Below are positions 47,401 to 54,683 of a DNA stretch of 64,000 bases, piece after piece. Numbering within the stretch: position 1 is the first letter of the stretch; each line of letters opens with the position of its first letter. The translations under genes and the position numbers were made by a program. A model generated the notes under the pieces. That model had not been told where the DNA came from and did no database searches. It worked only from the letters and a program-made list of their open reading frames with translations. Origin of the DNA: Aeoliella straminimaris (GTDB lineage: Bacteria; Planctomycetota; Planctomycetia; Pirellulales; Lacipirellulaceae); the NCBI RefSeq assembly GCF_024054565.1, contig NZ_JAMXLR010000092.1, forward strand, positions 310,001 through 374,000, written 5' to 3'.

Positions 47401-50400
47401 TGCAGTTGTCGCACGATGACTACCAGCTTCCTGTGAGCAACGACTTTGGCACAGCTTTGCGACTCAGAATGGTTGAGGTGGCATCGGGAGCCTTTACCGA
47501 AGAGACCATTGAGCTGGAGCTAAAAGGGCAGGCTTTGCTCGGGAGCGATGGCGAGGTGGCCGTGGATGCGGCGGGTGGAGAGACTCCGGCTGATCCCACC
47601 AAGCTTAGCGGCATTGTCCTGGGTACCGATGGTAAGCCGCTGGCCGACGTGGACGTCGACGCCTGGACTTGGCATCCTGGCAACGAAACAGAATCCGACA
47701 AAGAGGGACGCTTCGAGCTCACGGGGTTTGAGCCAAGCGATGACGTGGAGATCGAATTCACCAAGCCCGGCTACTGCCCGCGATACTTCGTGTCGAAGCG
47801 GGCCGGCTCTCGTGGTTGGATTGTGAGGATGAGCGATGACACCTGGATGGAGGGCATCGTGACCGATGCAGCAGGTGATCCTGCCCCCGGTGTAGAAATC
47901 CGCGCCGAGCGAGGCCCCTTTGACAACCCTAACGGTGTCATTGGAGAGGTGAAGACCACAACCACGACGGACTCCAAGGGACGCTATAAGCTCATGTTGG
48001 AGCCCGATACGTATGCGCTGAAGATTCGCGACAACCAGGGGCAGGTCTTCCGCCAAGCGGGGCTGAAGCTCGGGACAGGCGACCATCGCAACAACGATAT
48101 CCAGCTCGCGCCAGGTCTGACTTTTCGCGCCAAGATAGTCGACAGTGAAACAGGTGAACCGGTAGAGGGCATTACACTGTGGAACTGGCGGCATCAGGGC
48201 ATCGAAGGAACCTCCGGTGCCGACGGCATGCTGGAGATCCCCGGCATGTTTCCCGGAGCCTTCGCATTCCAAGTGACCGCCAAGGGGGCGGACCGCACGC
48301 GTGACGCGTGCGCCGGCGATTACGCTCGCTGGTGGAGTCCGGACGCACTTAAGGACCACCAACGCAAGAGCATCCAGCCAGGCGAGTTTCAGCGAAACTT
48401 GGACGACCTGGATTTCGACCTCGATGGCGTGAGTGGTCCACTCGAGCCAGTGACGATTTTCGTCGAGAAATGTGCCATCGTTCGCGGGCGAGTGGTAGAC
48501 CCTGACGGCAAGCCGGTCGCTGACGCTACGGTCGCACCGGCCAAGACGGGTAGTGGCAATTCGCTCACTGGCGACACTCGTTACAGCTACACGACCGCTG
48601 AAGATGGCACGTTCGAAGCCAAGCTACCGGCCTCCGGTGGCGCGGTCTACAACCTGGTCGCTCACGATGGCAAATACGGCGAGTGGCGCAACTGGGCCAA
48701 CGGCGTCGGCGAGCCTTTTGTGACGCAGCCAGGACAGGAAATCGACGGCGCAGAGCTGCAACTGACACGTGGGGCCACCGTTCGCGGGCAGGTGCTGAAC
48801 GCCGCCGGCAAGCCCGTCGCGATGACTCGAGTCCGCGCCGCACCGACCGACAAGTTCGACAATCGCTACTACCATCCCGAGGTGCGTACCGACGGCCAGG
48901 GGCGGTTCGAGCTGAAATTCATCCGCCCGGGCGAGCATTGGATTCAGGCCGAGCCGTTCTGGTTGCGAGCAGAGGAGGCGCCACCGGGAACGTCGAAGAA
49001 GGTGCAGCTCAAGCCAGGCGAGGTGGTTGAAGGAGTGATCCTCGCATCGCCCGGGGCGCCGGTGGATCTGGAACTGGAGGTTACTCCGCTGTCGAATCAA
49101 ATGGCGCCGGACGGGGCCGCGGAGGGAGTTGCTGCTGAGGAAGAGCCGAATGCCCCGCCCCGCACCGATTTCACGCTGGTGATCGCCAAGCACATGATGC
49201 TGTTGGATGGTAAGGAGTTCATCACCTGGCAGGACCTGGAGGATCGGATCGCGAAGCTGCCTGATCCGAGTGTGGCTCGCTTGCACTACCAAATCACTCA
49301 CGCCGCGTTGGAAACGGGAGCTCAGGAATTACAGAGGGCCGAACATCAGCGTCTGGCCGACAAGTTCAACTTCCGTGGTTATTCGATTGGCGGATTCTCG
49401 TTGCGGGGATCACACCGGTTTGACCAACTGGAAACGGCTGCTGATCTGATCGACGACCCGGCGGATGCTTGCGTTGGCCAGGTGATTGATAGCGAAGGCC
49501 AACCGGTGGAAGGAGCAGAGGTGATCTTCGGCCCGCCGGTGGATGAGTCGCTGTTCTACAGAACTCGCGATATCTACTTGGAGAACGGTAAGCTCCGGTC
49601 GCACCTCGACGATGTGGTGGCAGTGACCAACGCCGAAGGTCGATTCACGGTCTATCCAGCCGAAGACGATTTGAAGTACTACCTGATCGCCATGCACCCG
49701 GAGCATGGTTTCGCGCTGGTCACACGGCAGGGACGCGATTCAGGTGAGCCGATTCGGCTGGCGAAATGGGCGAGCATCCAGAGTACTATCCTCCCGGCGG
49801 AGGGAATGGAGCAGACGGCAAGCGTCAGTACTCGAGTTGCCGAGCAGGAGGGGTTGCCGGAACTGTCCCTCAATATTCATGTGCCGGACAGTCAGCCCCG
49901 ACCGCACAATGGGGAATTCAACTTCCTGTGTGTTCCGCCCAACCTGCCGTGCTACTACCAGCGTGGTATCAAGAAACCGCAGGGCGTGACGATTTCGCTT
50001 CCTACCCAGGAGTTGACTCTCAAGCCGGGCGAAGTGCGCGAGATCACACTCGGAGGTCTCACGCCCGATGAAGCCGATCGGCTCGAACTGCACGAACAGA
50101 TGATGGAGCGTCGACAAGGATCGACGGACCGGAAGAAACTCGACGACGCGGACGCCACTTACTCGGCCCACGTGATTGATGCCGAGACTGGAGAGCCGAT
50201 CGAGCAGTTTTTGGCACTGCCCGGCACCAGCTTCATGGATGGCTACGGCTGGCAGTGGCAAGATCATCTGATTACCAGCTTTGCAGATGGCCAATTGGTC
50301 TGGCCCCCCAAAGGCAGACGCCCCTACCAGTCGCAAGCGATTCGCGTCGAGGCGGAAGGCTACGTGCCCTTCGAAACGAAAGAGATCTTGAGCGACGCGC

Positions 50401-51416
50401 CGCAGCGGGGCCAGACAATTCGGTTGCAACCCTCAGATGGCATTGCTGGGCGTCTGGTGGACGCGGACGACAAGCCGGTGGCCGGTGCCACCGTGGCAAT
50501 CGCCATGTGTGGCCGAACGGTACGTATAGATAAGGGGAAGATTGTCCGGCGCGAGTTGCCAGCCGATGCGTCGCTTCGCGACCGGTGGGGGCAACCTCGG
50601 TCGACCACCACGGCCAAGGATGGGGCCTTTACGCTGCCGGACGAGTCGGCCCCGGCGGTTCTCATCGCCACCCATCCTGAAGGAGTCGCCATTCTTAGCC
50701 TCGAGTGGGTTCGCGAGCACGGCAAGGTGCACCTCGAACCGTGGGGCCGCATCGAAGGGCAGGTTCTGTGGGGCAAGACTCCCGGCGCCGGTGAGTCGAT
50801 CACGATGTCGGCTCGCGGACATCGTGATCCAGCCGGACTCTCCATCATGCTGATGCTTCATTGCAGCGACGAAGTCACCTCGGGCGACGATGGCCAGTTC
50901 GTTTTTGACAAGGTTCCACCTGGCGTGGTGCAGGTGTCTCGCGCCAGCAAGCCCACCGGCGAGTCCCGAATTCGCACTCTCCGCCCGACGCAGTTCGTTG
51001 AAGTGCTTCCCGGCGTGCCGACCGAGATGATCTTCGGCGGTGGCAGGCCGGTTATCGGCAAATTGGTGGGCCGCGAGAGTTGGGAAGGCGTTCGGCTGAG
51101 CATTGCCACGGACGCCCCGCCGTTTAGCGGCCCTATCGACATGATTCAACAGGACTGGAACGCATACTCCGATTTCAACGACTCCGAGGCGGGCAAGCAC
51201 TATTCGAAGCAGAAAATAAAGGTCAACGACGACGGTACCTTCCGCATCGAGGGCGTACCGGCCGCGCGGTTTAATATTTCGGTTGTGCAGTGGCAGGACG
51301 AAGAAACCGCCACGCCCATTGGCCGCTCGACCTTCCGGATGGAGACGATCACCCCTGGCGAAGAGAAGACGCCGCTAGACATCGGGCAGATTGAAGTAGC
51401 TCCCGCGCAGCAGTAA
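41487..51416 (+). CDS. Giant M56 (BlaR1-like) membrane protein with about 16 carboxypeptidase-regulatory-like repeats and a TPR-like segment
   Basis: About 3,309 residues from the ATG at 41487, which overlaps the repressor stop (ATGA); an ATG at 41475 would add 4. N-terminal membrane helices (~10-62 and ~143-165) flank the peptidase with HELAHLRRGD (HELAH at 237-241), and a further helix at ~345-365 leads outside. Then follow ~16 regulatory-like units of the type GxVxDxDGxPVAGAxV: GRVVDRDGNPVAGAEV (~410), GVVTDPDGKPVAGAQV (~1075), GRVVDPDGKPVADATV (~2335), GRLVDADDKPVAGATV (~2985) and others. Residues ~1405-1563 form a TPR-like helical stretch. Probably a sensor with a very long extracytoplasmic arm. 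Not a fusion artefact: one continuous frame with uniform style. Confidence 0.9.
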   Translation: MNAWYDYALGWFADYYLLSTLLLAVVLLVGKWMRQPARRLTLAWATVGSLVLLGVLLAVPGWSVVHLFGTPPPQPELALQTIERTYRLQEAPVAESPFQEDQRNTVYVHSGTPTFESSLSESSPSTAQTVPAAEIHVVNWSPYVLAPFVLGSAVVLTWLVLGAWQTYRMVRRSNSSPPEVESLLSALCDAGDRRPRLRLSQWVATGVALGLIRPMILLPQSYADRQDAEGLRSVLAHELAHLRRGDLWMLAAIRCLMIVIWAHPLYWFFRRRVRLDQETLADAAAAELTSRTSYAEQLVGWARQLESVQTPTLAGAVGLWETKSQLRKRIAVLLDERLTILRDCSKKWKLAALVLCGTVALGLSLLTIEPGKANAEEMTADASETTTDEASGEVAGPPANQRGVLEGRVVDRDGNPVAGAEVALVLGNNNPNEIEELVTTVLTNSEGYYQLPLEEEQRARQVGSLWARALGHSPTRDNGTWSLGALDNKEGFQIVLPRADSTEFVLLDADRKAVSGATLHVRHIRVPQGVGYQLPKQWADDYQAISDSEGRLRVMNMLPDSVDTVLIDTVNSGRLRYDLNYFLNENPARVEPHYTMCIPPAGSLAGNVVSEAQDAPLQTPIAFTSEVRPPWGASVGVWGLAEATPGEAGQFEVPEIAAGVVRADWKGDPSESWRAMTGAPQKIEPEGFANFAVKVVRGVEVRGRVVKSGTGAGYPDFRLTLQYGATPRETRNSGIASRVVTDENGSYSAILPPGYVKLRIQSAPRDYRPVETWKPEEQSLTRTPRKIPTDVKTFEMPPLELVPTKHIEGTLVDQNNLPLDDWSVYGYPTDGDISMNSFAGVDTRNGGKFAGYVPETQLPTVWKVSFREWTNEFSFEDKKYTPEIVSKDPLVLQVDVDGQTKEQREAKDVEEISVSEENEGSANGEQSNSAKSTVTGTLTRAGGQLGVGTPNFRFEQDTTPNVVEGICQTPDGEPASGVTVSLYRSRQRSDDFQLLHSLQMGADGRFKFADILPADKVATAADDWSDEIYRGESDAYMLVVKKPGSVTRYASAVKPAIATGINARITLEPSATLTGVVTDPDGKPVAGAQVSASRGVTSALPPGIHTARTDAQGRYSIDDAAPFDREQYDKAMLEAGDSLLLDVWVAAEPAVGESEGRLPPVLSVTHPDYALKRVPYDAIPGTTDVQLELSAVITGRVVDVDGKPLGGGQVQAYSEIGFSPDADTVYGQFSLSAETDDEGRYRIEQSPAGVYDLQLVVANSAMPESLPRGVTGLEAKAGEENSAPDIQLQRGGLVEVQLVDVQTDKPISLKPGAEAHVNVETVEAGRMNGSRYFRSPVGEDGKFTMRSLAGSTKISVQQAGTPYDSVTNSMPEWQAANGYQNVQTVDVVAGETVKIDMEMQSLELNNKLISLGREANLLSQQGKYAEAAQKQTEAIEIAEGTEFVASHLLMRANYWERAKEHRKAIADIERVTSMETASPLANIFAQLQLATLLVECEDQSLRDYKRAIELGEPALAEVEAMDQGSPVQPEIIKAYAALAKAYEATGEPEKAREIRERLRKSEPKADGESKPEKSSTAETESAINVSATDIPTETLEIRVVDEDGEPVEGATLTPAGLRAPNDGSYYGWGQGMPGMPPVKEYRTDADGRVSFAYPKYIIERKPTAVLIVHAAHADFVDGDTELPVELPNPTVVLKAGGRVEFEVKLSDGTVPKERLYCVSERWGVDNSELIAAGVLQTPVLPVEKQTLRVVYLPDDGPAQFSTLVTVAPKAGETMRESVVLHPGTRLVGELDESVSRPVVDGHVIAHVEGSLGNSWEDWAKIAEDGTFVFESLPRDEGEVVQLVGVCDGFVSTPPGGWNDETKKSAPQLVALDEGEVRHILAMAPTAKYLLHLTDETGNPIEGVEATLAPNVQWRSGASSIVGYPKFSTRDMLVERKTARDLWNPDDYPYRAISDATGTATWLNVPPNEKCMLQLSHDDYQLPVSNDFGTALRLRMVEVASGAFTEETIELELKGQALLGSDGEVAVDAAGGETPADPTKLSGIVLGTDGKPLADVDVDAWTWHPGNETESDKEGRFELTGFEPSDDVEIEFTKPGYCPRYFVSKRAGSRGWIVRMSDDTWMEGIVTDAAGDPAPGVEIRAERGPFDNPNGVIGEVKTTTTTDSKGRYKLMLEPDTYALKIRDNQGQVFRQAGLKLGTGDHRNNDIQLAPGLTFRAKIVDSETGEPVEGITLWNWRHQGIEGTSGADGMLEIPGMFPGAFAFQVTAKGADRTRDACAGDYARWWSPDALKDHQRKSIQPGEFQRNLDDLDFDLDGVSGPLEPVTIFVEKCAIVRGRVVDPDGKPVADATVAPAKTGSGNSLTGDTRYSYTTAEDGTFEAKLPASGGAVYNLVAHDGKYGEWRNWANGVGEPFVTQPGQEIDGAELQLTRGATVRGQVLNAAGKPVAMTRVRAAPTDKFDNRYYHPEVRTDGQGRFELKFIRPGEHWIQAEPFWLRAEEAPPGTSKKVQLKPGEVVEGVILASPGAPVDLELEVTPLSNQMAPDGAAEGVAAEEEPNAPPRTDFTLVIAKHMMLLDGKEFITWQDLEDRIAKLPDPSVARLHYQITHAALETGAQELQRAEHQRLADKFNFRGYSIGGFSLRGSHRFDQLETAADLIDDPADACVGQVIDSEGQPVEGAEVIFGPPVDESLFYRTRDIYLENGKLRSHLDDVVAVTNAEGRFTVYPAEDDLKYYLIAMHPEHGFALVTRQGRDSGEPIRLAKWASIQSTILPAEGMEQTASVSTRVAEQEGLPELSLNIHVPDSQPRPHNGEFNFLCVPPNLPCYYQRGIKKPQGVTISLPTQELTLKPGEVREITLGGLTPDEADRLELHEQMMERRQGSTDRKKLDDADATYSAHVIDAETGEPIEQFLALPGTSFMDGYGWQWQDHLITSFADGQLVWPPKGRRPYQSQAIRVEAEGYVPFETKEILSDAPQRGQTIRLQPSDGIAGRLVDADDKPVAGATVAIAMCGRTVRIDKGKIVRRELPADASLRDRWGQPRSTTTAKDGAFTLPDESAPAVLIATHPEGVAILSLEWVREHGKVHLEPWGRIEGQVLWGKTPGAGESITMSARGHRDPAGLSIMLMLHCSDEVTSGDDGQFVFDKVPPGVVQVSRASKPTGESRIRTLRPTQFVEVLPGVPTEMIFGGGRPVIGKLVGRESWEGVRLSIATDAPPFSGPIDMIQQDWNAYSDFNDSEAGKHYSKQKIKVNDDGTFRIEGVPAARFNISVVQWQDEETATPIGRSTFRMETITPGEEKTPLDIGQIEVAPAQQ

Positions 51417-51419
51417 CTC

Positions 51420-52205
51420 CTAAACCTGGTCGAACTTGAGCCAACCGAACATTTCTGCCATGGTTACGGCGAAGTTGTACAGCCCATGGCCGACGACGGC
51501 GATAAAGAACCAAGGCATGCCGAGGCCCATGATCGGAGGATGACGCTGGCGAATCGCGTTGTCCCAGATTCGTGCGAGTCCCACGCCGGCGATGAATGAG
51601 CAATTCATGTGCAGGCCGACGCACACGGTCCATCGCCAGCGGGCCAGCGATGGTCCGGCATGGGGAATGTAGACGTTCAGGTAAATGAGGTTTTCAATCA
51701 CGCCGAACAGAATTCCGCCCGCCAAGGCGCACAGCAGAATCTGGAAGATCGACTTGAACCAGAAAGGACGTTTCTCCACCACCCACAAGGCGATGGCGAT
51801 TTTCATGATCTCTTCGGTGAGTGGACCTAGGATGCAGACAGCCACCAGACCCCCACTGGTGACAACTCCCGCCTCAGGCTGAGTAAACAACGCCCCAATC
51901 ACGGCGAACGGCCCGGCGGCTGCCGCTACCGCGAAGGTAACGAGCCAGCTTTTGGGCCAGCTGGTGGCGGTGATGTTCTTCTCCAGCCACCGGCGGTAGG
52001 TGAGCTGCGAGGAGTCTGGTTCGCCCGCCAGATCGCTGGCCAGCGTCGGCTCGTCCCATACGACATGGTCTACCTTGTCGTGGTCGGTGGCCCGTGCCGC
52101 TTCACGTCCAATGAGGGCTTTGGCCTTCTCTTCGCTCTGGTCGACAGCGAACGAATCCGCCAAGAACTGCGGTTCGTTTTCGATGGATGGATCGTTGCTA
52201 AGCAT
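51420..52205 (-). CDS. PrsW-like intramembrane protease
   Basis: A 261-residue protein with a soluble N-terminal ~80 residues followed by about seven membrane segments. PrsW-family features are present: GPLTEEIMK (Glu131-Glu132), FGVIENLIYL (Glu171), LHMNCS (His199) and VVGHGLYNF (His240). The start at 52205 (MLSNDPSIENEPQ) was chosen over an upstream in-frame extension into the previous intergenic sequence. PrsW proteases cleave membrane proteins such as anti-sigma factors; the substrate here is unknown. It is the last gene of an operon with two YbjQ-family proteins; its stop is 3 bases from the giant M56 gene's stop. Confidence 0.82.
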   Translation of the reverse strand: MLSNDPSIENEPQFLADSFAVDQSEEKAKALIGREAARATDHDKVDHVVWDEPTLASDLAGEPDSSQLTYRRWLEKNITATSWPKSWLVTFAVAAAAGPFAVIGALFTQPEAGVVTSGGLVAVCILGPLTEEIMKIAIALWVVEKRPFWFKSIFQILLCALAGGILFGVIENLIYLNVYIPHAGPSLARWRWTVCVGLHMNCSFIAGVGLARIWDNAIRQRHPPIMGLGMPWFFIAVVGHGLYNFAVTMAEMFGWLKFDQV

Positions 52206-52236
52206 GGTGGTATTGGACCGTGAACCGAAGCAGACA

Positions 52237-52719
52237 CTACCCTTCTCGACGGTAGGCGGTGGCCGAGACCAGGATGGCCGCCATGACCATGGCCTTCTTT
52301 CCGGCGACATTGCTGCCGCCCACGTCGGCGGCCTGCATTCGAACGTTGCATACAGCATTGTAGCCTGCCTGGCGGGCTTGCTCGACGATCCGCTGCAGGG
52401 CTTCGCGCCGTGCACGTTCCATTAGCGTTCGATAGCTTCTTACTTCGCCGCCAAATAGATTGCGGAGGCTGGCGAGAAATGTTTTGAGGTAATCGCTGGC
52501 AATGACGGCCTCGCCGATCAGCAGCGTGGGCGGTGGTCCATTCACGCTGACATCCATCGCGGTCTTGACCTGGGTGATCACGAAGTCGCCGTTGCCGCTC
52601 TCCCGCCGGTCCAAGTCCTGGATGTGCGACCTTTCGCGCCACCCACCTACGAAATACCCCAGACCCAGCATGAACACCAACGATCCTATCGTGAGTAGTA
52701 TCCCTATCGCGTTTTCCAT
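52237..52719 (-). CDS. Membrane-anchored YbjQ/UPF0145-family protein
   Basis: A 160-residue protein. An N-terminal helix (IGILLTIGSLVFMLGLGYFV) anchors a YbjQ-like domain (~45-155): ITQVKTAMDVSVNG, LRNLFGGEVRSYRTLMERAR, ALQRIVEQARQAGYNAVCNV. The family (sometimes called heavy-metal-binding domain, PF01906) forms pentamers in solved structures, to my recollection, but function is poorly defined. It lies between the soluble YbjQ homologue (20 bases upstream) and the PrsW-like protease (31 bases downstream). Confidence 0.8.
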   Translation of the reverse strand: MENAIGILLTIGSLVFMLGLGYFVGGWRERSHIQDLDRRESGNGDFVITQVKTAMDVSVNGPPPTLLIGEAVIASDYLKTFLASLRNLFGGEVRSYRTLMERARREALQRIVEQARQAGYNAVCNVRMQAADVGGSNVAGKKAMVMAAILVSATAYRREG

Positions 52720-52739
52720 GATGCTTTACTCCGTTGCGA

Positions 52740-53066
52740 TTAGGCGGGCGGCTCTTGCAGCACTACGGCCGTGCCGTAGGCATATAGCTCGGCGGCACCT
52801 GCGGTGACGGCGCTTGTTGTGAAGCGAACGTTAACAATAGCGTTGGCGCCCAACTGCTGAGCCTGAGCCATCATCCGTTCGACCGCCTGTCGCCGTGACT
52901 CGGTGAGCAGTTCGGTGTAGCCTTTCAACTCGCCGCCAACCAGATTCTTGAACCCGGCCGCAATATCCCGTCCAGCGTGCTTTGCTCGGACCGTGTTTCC
53001 CTGCACCATGCCTTTGACAGCGACCACGACAAAGCCGGGAACGGTTTCCGTGTTCACAACGATCAT
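52740..53066 (-). CDS. YbjQ/UPF0145-family protein
   Basis: A 108-residue soluble protein, the length of E. coli YbjQ. The ATG at 53066 has CGGAG 6 bases upstream, so the longer frame to 53195 is rejected. Motifs: FVVVAVKGMVQGNTVRAKHA, FKNLVGGELKGYTELLTESR, AVERMMAQAQQLGANAIVNV. First gene of a three-gene operon with the membrane-anchored YbjQ homologue and the PrsW-like protease. Confidence 0.88.
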   Translation of the reverse strand: MIVVNTETVPGFVVVAVKGMVQGNTVRAKHAGRDIAAGFKNLVGGELKGYTELLTESRRQAVERMMAQAQQLGANAIVNVRFTTSAVTAGAAELYAYGTAVVLQEPPA

Positions 53067-53276
53067 GGGGTACTCCGTTAGATAATTCTGTGAAGGAACA
53101 GCCGCTGTTCGGCATGCGCGAGACGAACTAGCCCAGCTATTGTGCGGCCTTGCAGGTCGGTTTGCAAGCAAGTTGGCCGTTCCGCAGCCAAGCATTGGGT
53201 GCTGACATCGTCGGGGTGTTGTGTGATAGAATCTCCCGAGGTGCCTTACAGCAACAACCAGTCCCGCGAGTTTGCG

Positions 53277-54680
53277 ATGAAGACCCCGAACGATCTATTC
53301 AGCCGACTGCCATCGGTCAACGATTTAATGGAGAATCCCAGGATCAAGAGCCTGGTCGATCGCGTGCAGGAACTGGAGGTCTCCAACGGAGTGCGGCAGT
53401 TCGTCGATCGGATGCGCAGAGAGGTTAGTCGCCGGTCGCTCGATGCTCCGATCCCCTCCATCGGCGAGATTGCCGATCGGGCTGCCCGGTTCATTCTGGG
53501 ACGTCATGCCACCGCCGCACCGCAAGTCGTCAATGCCACGGGCAACCTGTGGCCGGTAGGACTGACGGGTCCGCCACTTGCCGACGAGGCGTTGGCCACG
53601 CTTTCGGCTACAGCGCAGCATTATCACGCACGTCCCGGCAGTCAGGTAGCCGATCTGGTGGCCCAGGTGGCCGGTGGGCAGGCGGCCTGCGTCTTTAATA
53701 CCCCCGCGGGCGCTGCCCTGCTGGCCTTGAGCACACTGGCCGACGGCCGGGCGATTGTCGTGGCGCGGGGTGAGCTGGGCACCATGGATGGCAGTATTCG
53801 GTTGACCGACCTGGCGAAACAAGCGGGCGTGCAATTGGTGGAAGTCGGTGCCACCGATTCGGTGTCGCTCGACGACTACCGCGGGGCGCTCGCCGATGGC
53901 GCTGGAGTGCTGCTGCGGGTGGAGTCGTTGCCACATGCGTTGCGCGATCAGACTTGCCGACCTGAAGTATCCGAGTTGGTGAGGCTGGCCGCTGAGCACA
54001 ACGCCCTGGTGGTGCATCACATTGGTCGCGGCGCGCTCGCATCGTTGGGCGACGACATCCCGCTCGATGTGGTGACCGCTTCGGCCAGCTTGTCAGCCGG
54101 CGCGGCCCTCGCAATCGCGCGGGGCGACGGTTACACGGGCGGGCCAACCTGTGGTCTGGCAATTGGTCGCCGCGAACTGATTGAGAAATTGAAAAACTCA
54201 CCTCTCGCCACGGCGTTGGCCGTGGATCCGTTGGTCGAGAGCGCCCTGGGAGCGACCCTCACGCTGTTTCGCGACACCGAGCGAGCAGCGACGTTGATCC
54301 CCACGCTCGCGCTCTTGTCCACGCCGATCTTGAACCTGCAATCCCGAGCCGAACGCATGGCGGCGCAGATCGAGTCCAAGCCGGGCATCGTCACGGCCTC
54401 GCCAGTGGAGATTCCTTCGGCCGAAGACATGGGAGGCACCCGTCCACTTCCATCGTTCGGCATCAGCGTGCTATGCGAGGGACACCAGCTGGGAAGAATT
54501 CAAACACAATTGGAGGAGTCGCGGCCGCAGATCGTAGGCAACTGGCGAAACGATCGCTTGCTGCTGGACCTGCGGACCGTTGCGCCGGCCGACGATATCG
54601 CGCTAGTTACCGCATTCGATTCGCCAAGCGACGACTCGGAGAATGCCACCACTACGACTGACACTGAAGAGGAAGCCTGA
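53277..54680 (+). CDS. SelA-like fold-type I protein lacking the PLP lysine
   Basis: A 467-residue homologue of L-seryl-tRNA(Sec) selenium transferase along its whole length. It keeps LFSRLPSVNDLMENPRI, VVNATGNLWPVGL, VVARGELGTMDGSIRLTDLA and a late GNWRNDRLLLDLRTV. The cofactor site is not conserved: SelA's SGDKLLGGPQAG aligns with ARGDGYTGGPTCG, so the Schiff-base lysine (E. coli Lys295) is Gly285. The substrate-side NTNLGR is also lost. It therefore probably cannot act as SelA; a repurposed or non-PLP role is likely. No selB or tRNA-Sec is in the window. It is 3 bases upstream of the M29-like peptidase gene. Confidence 0.85.
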   Translation: MKTPNDLFSRLPSVNDLMENPRIKSLVDRVQELEVSNGVRQFVDRMRREVSRRSLDAPIPSIGEIADRAARFILGRHATAAPQVVNATGNLWPVGLTGPPLADEALATLSATAQHYHARPGSQVADLVAQVAGGQAACVFNTPAGAALLALSTLADGRAIVVARGELGTMDGSIRLTDLAKQAGVQLVEVGATDSVSLDDYRGALADGAGVLLRVESLPHALRDQTCRPEVSELVRLAAEHNALVVHHIGRGALASLGDDIPLDVVTASASLSAGAALAIARGDGYTGGPTCGLAIGRRELIEKLKNSPLATALAVDPLVESALGATLTLFRDTERAATLIPTLALLSTPILNLQSRAERMAAQIESKPGIVTASPVEIPSAEDMGGTRPLPSFGISVLCEGHQLGRIQTQLEESRPQIVGNWRNDRLLLDLRTVAPADDIALVTAFDSPSDDSENATTTTDTEEEA

Positions 54681-54683
54681 AAA

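Noticed and set aside
41083..51416. Classical beta-lactam resistance locus (blaI-blaR1)
   Set aside because: There is no beta-lactamase gene nearby and no penicillin-binding sensor domain; only the protease/repressor logic is shared.
53142..53276. Upstream in-frame extension of the SelA-like gene
   Set aside because: Family homology starts at the MKTPNDLFSRLPSV sequence (ATG at 53277), and the extension has no SelA features.
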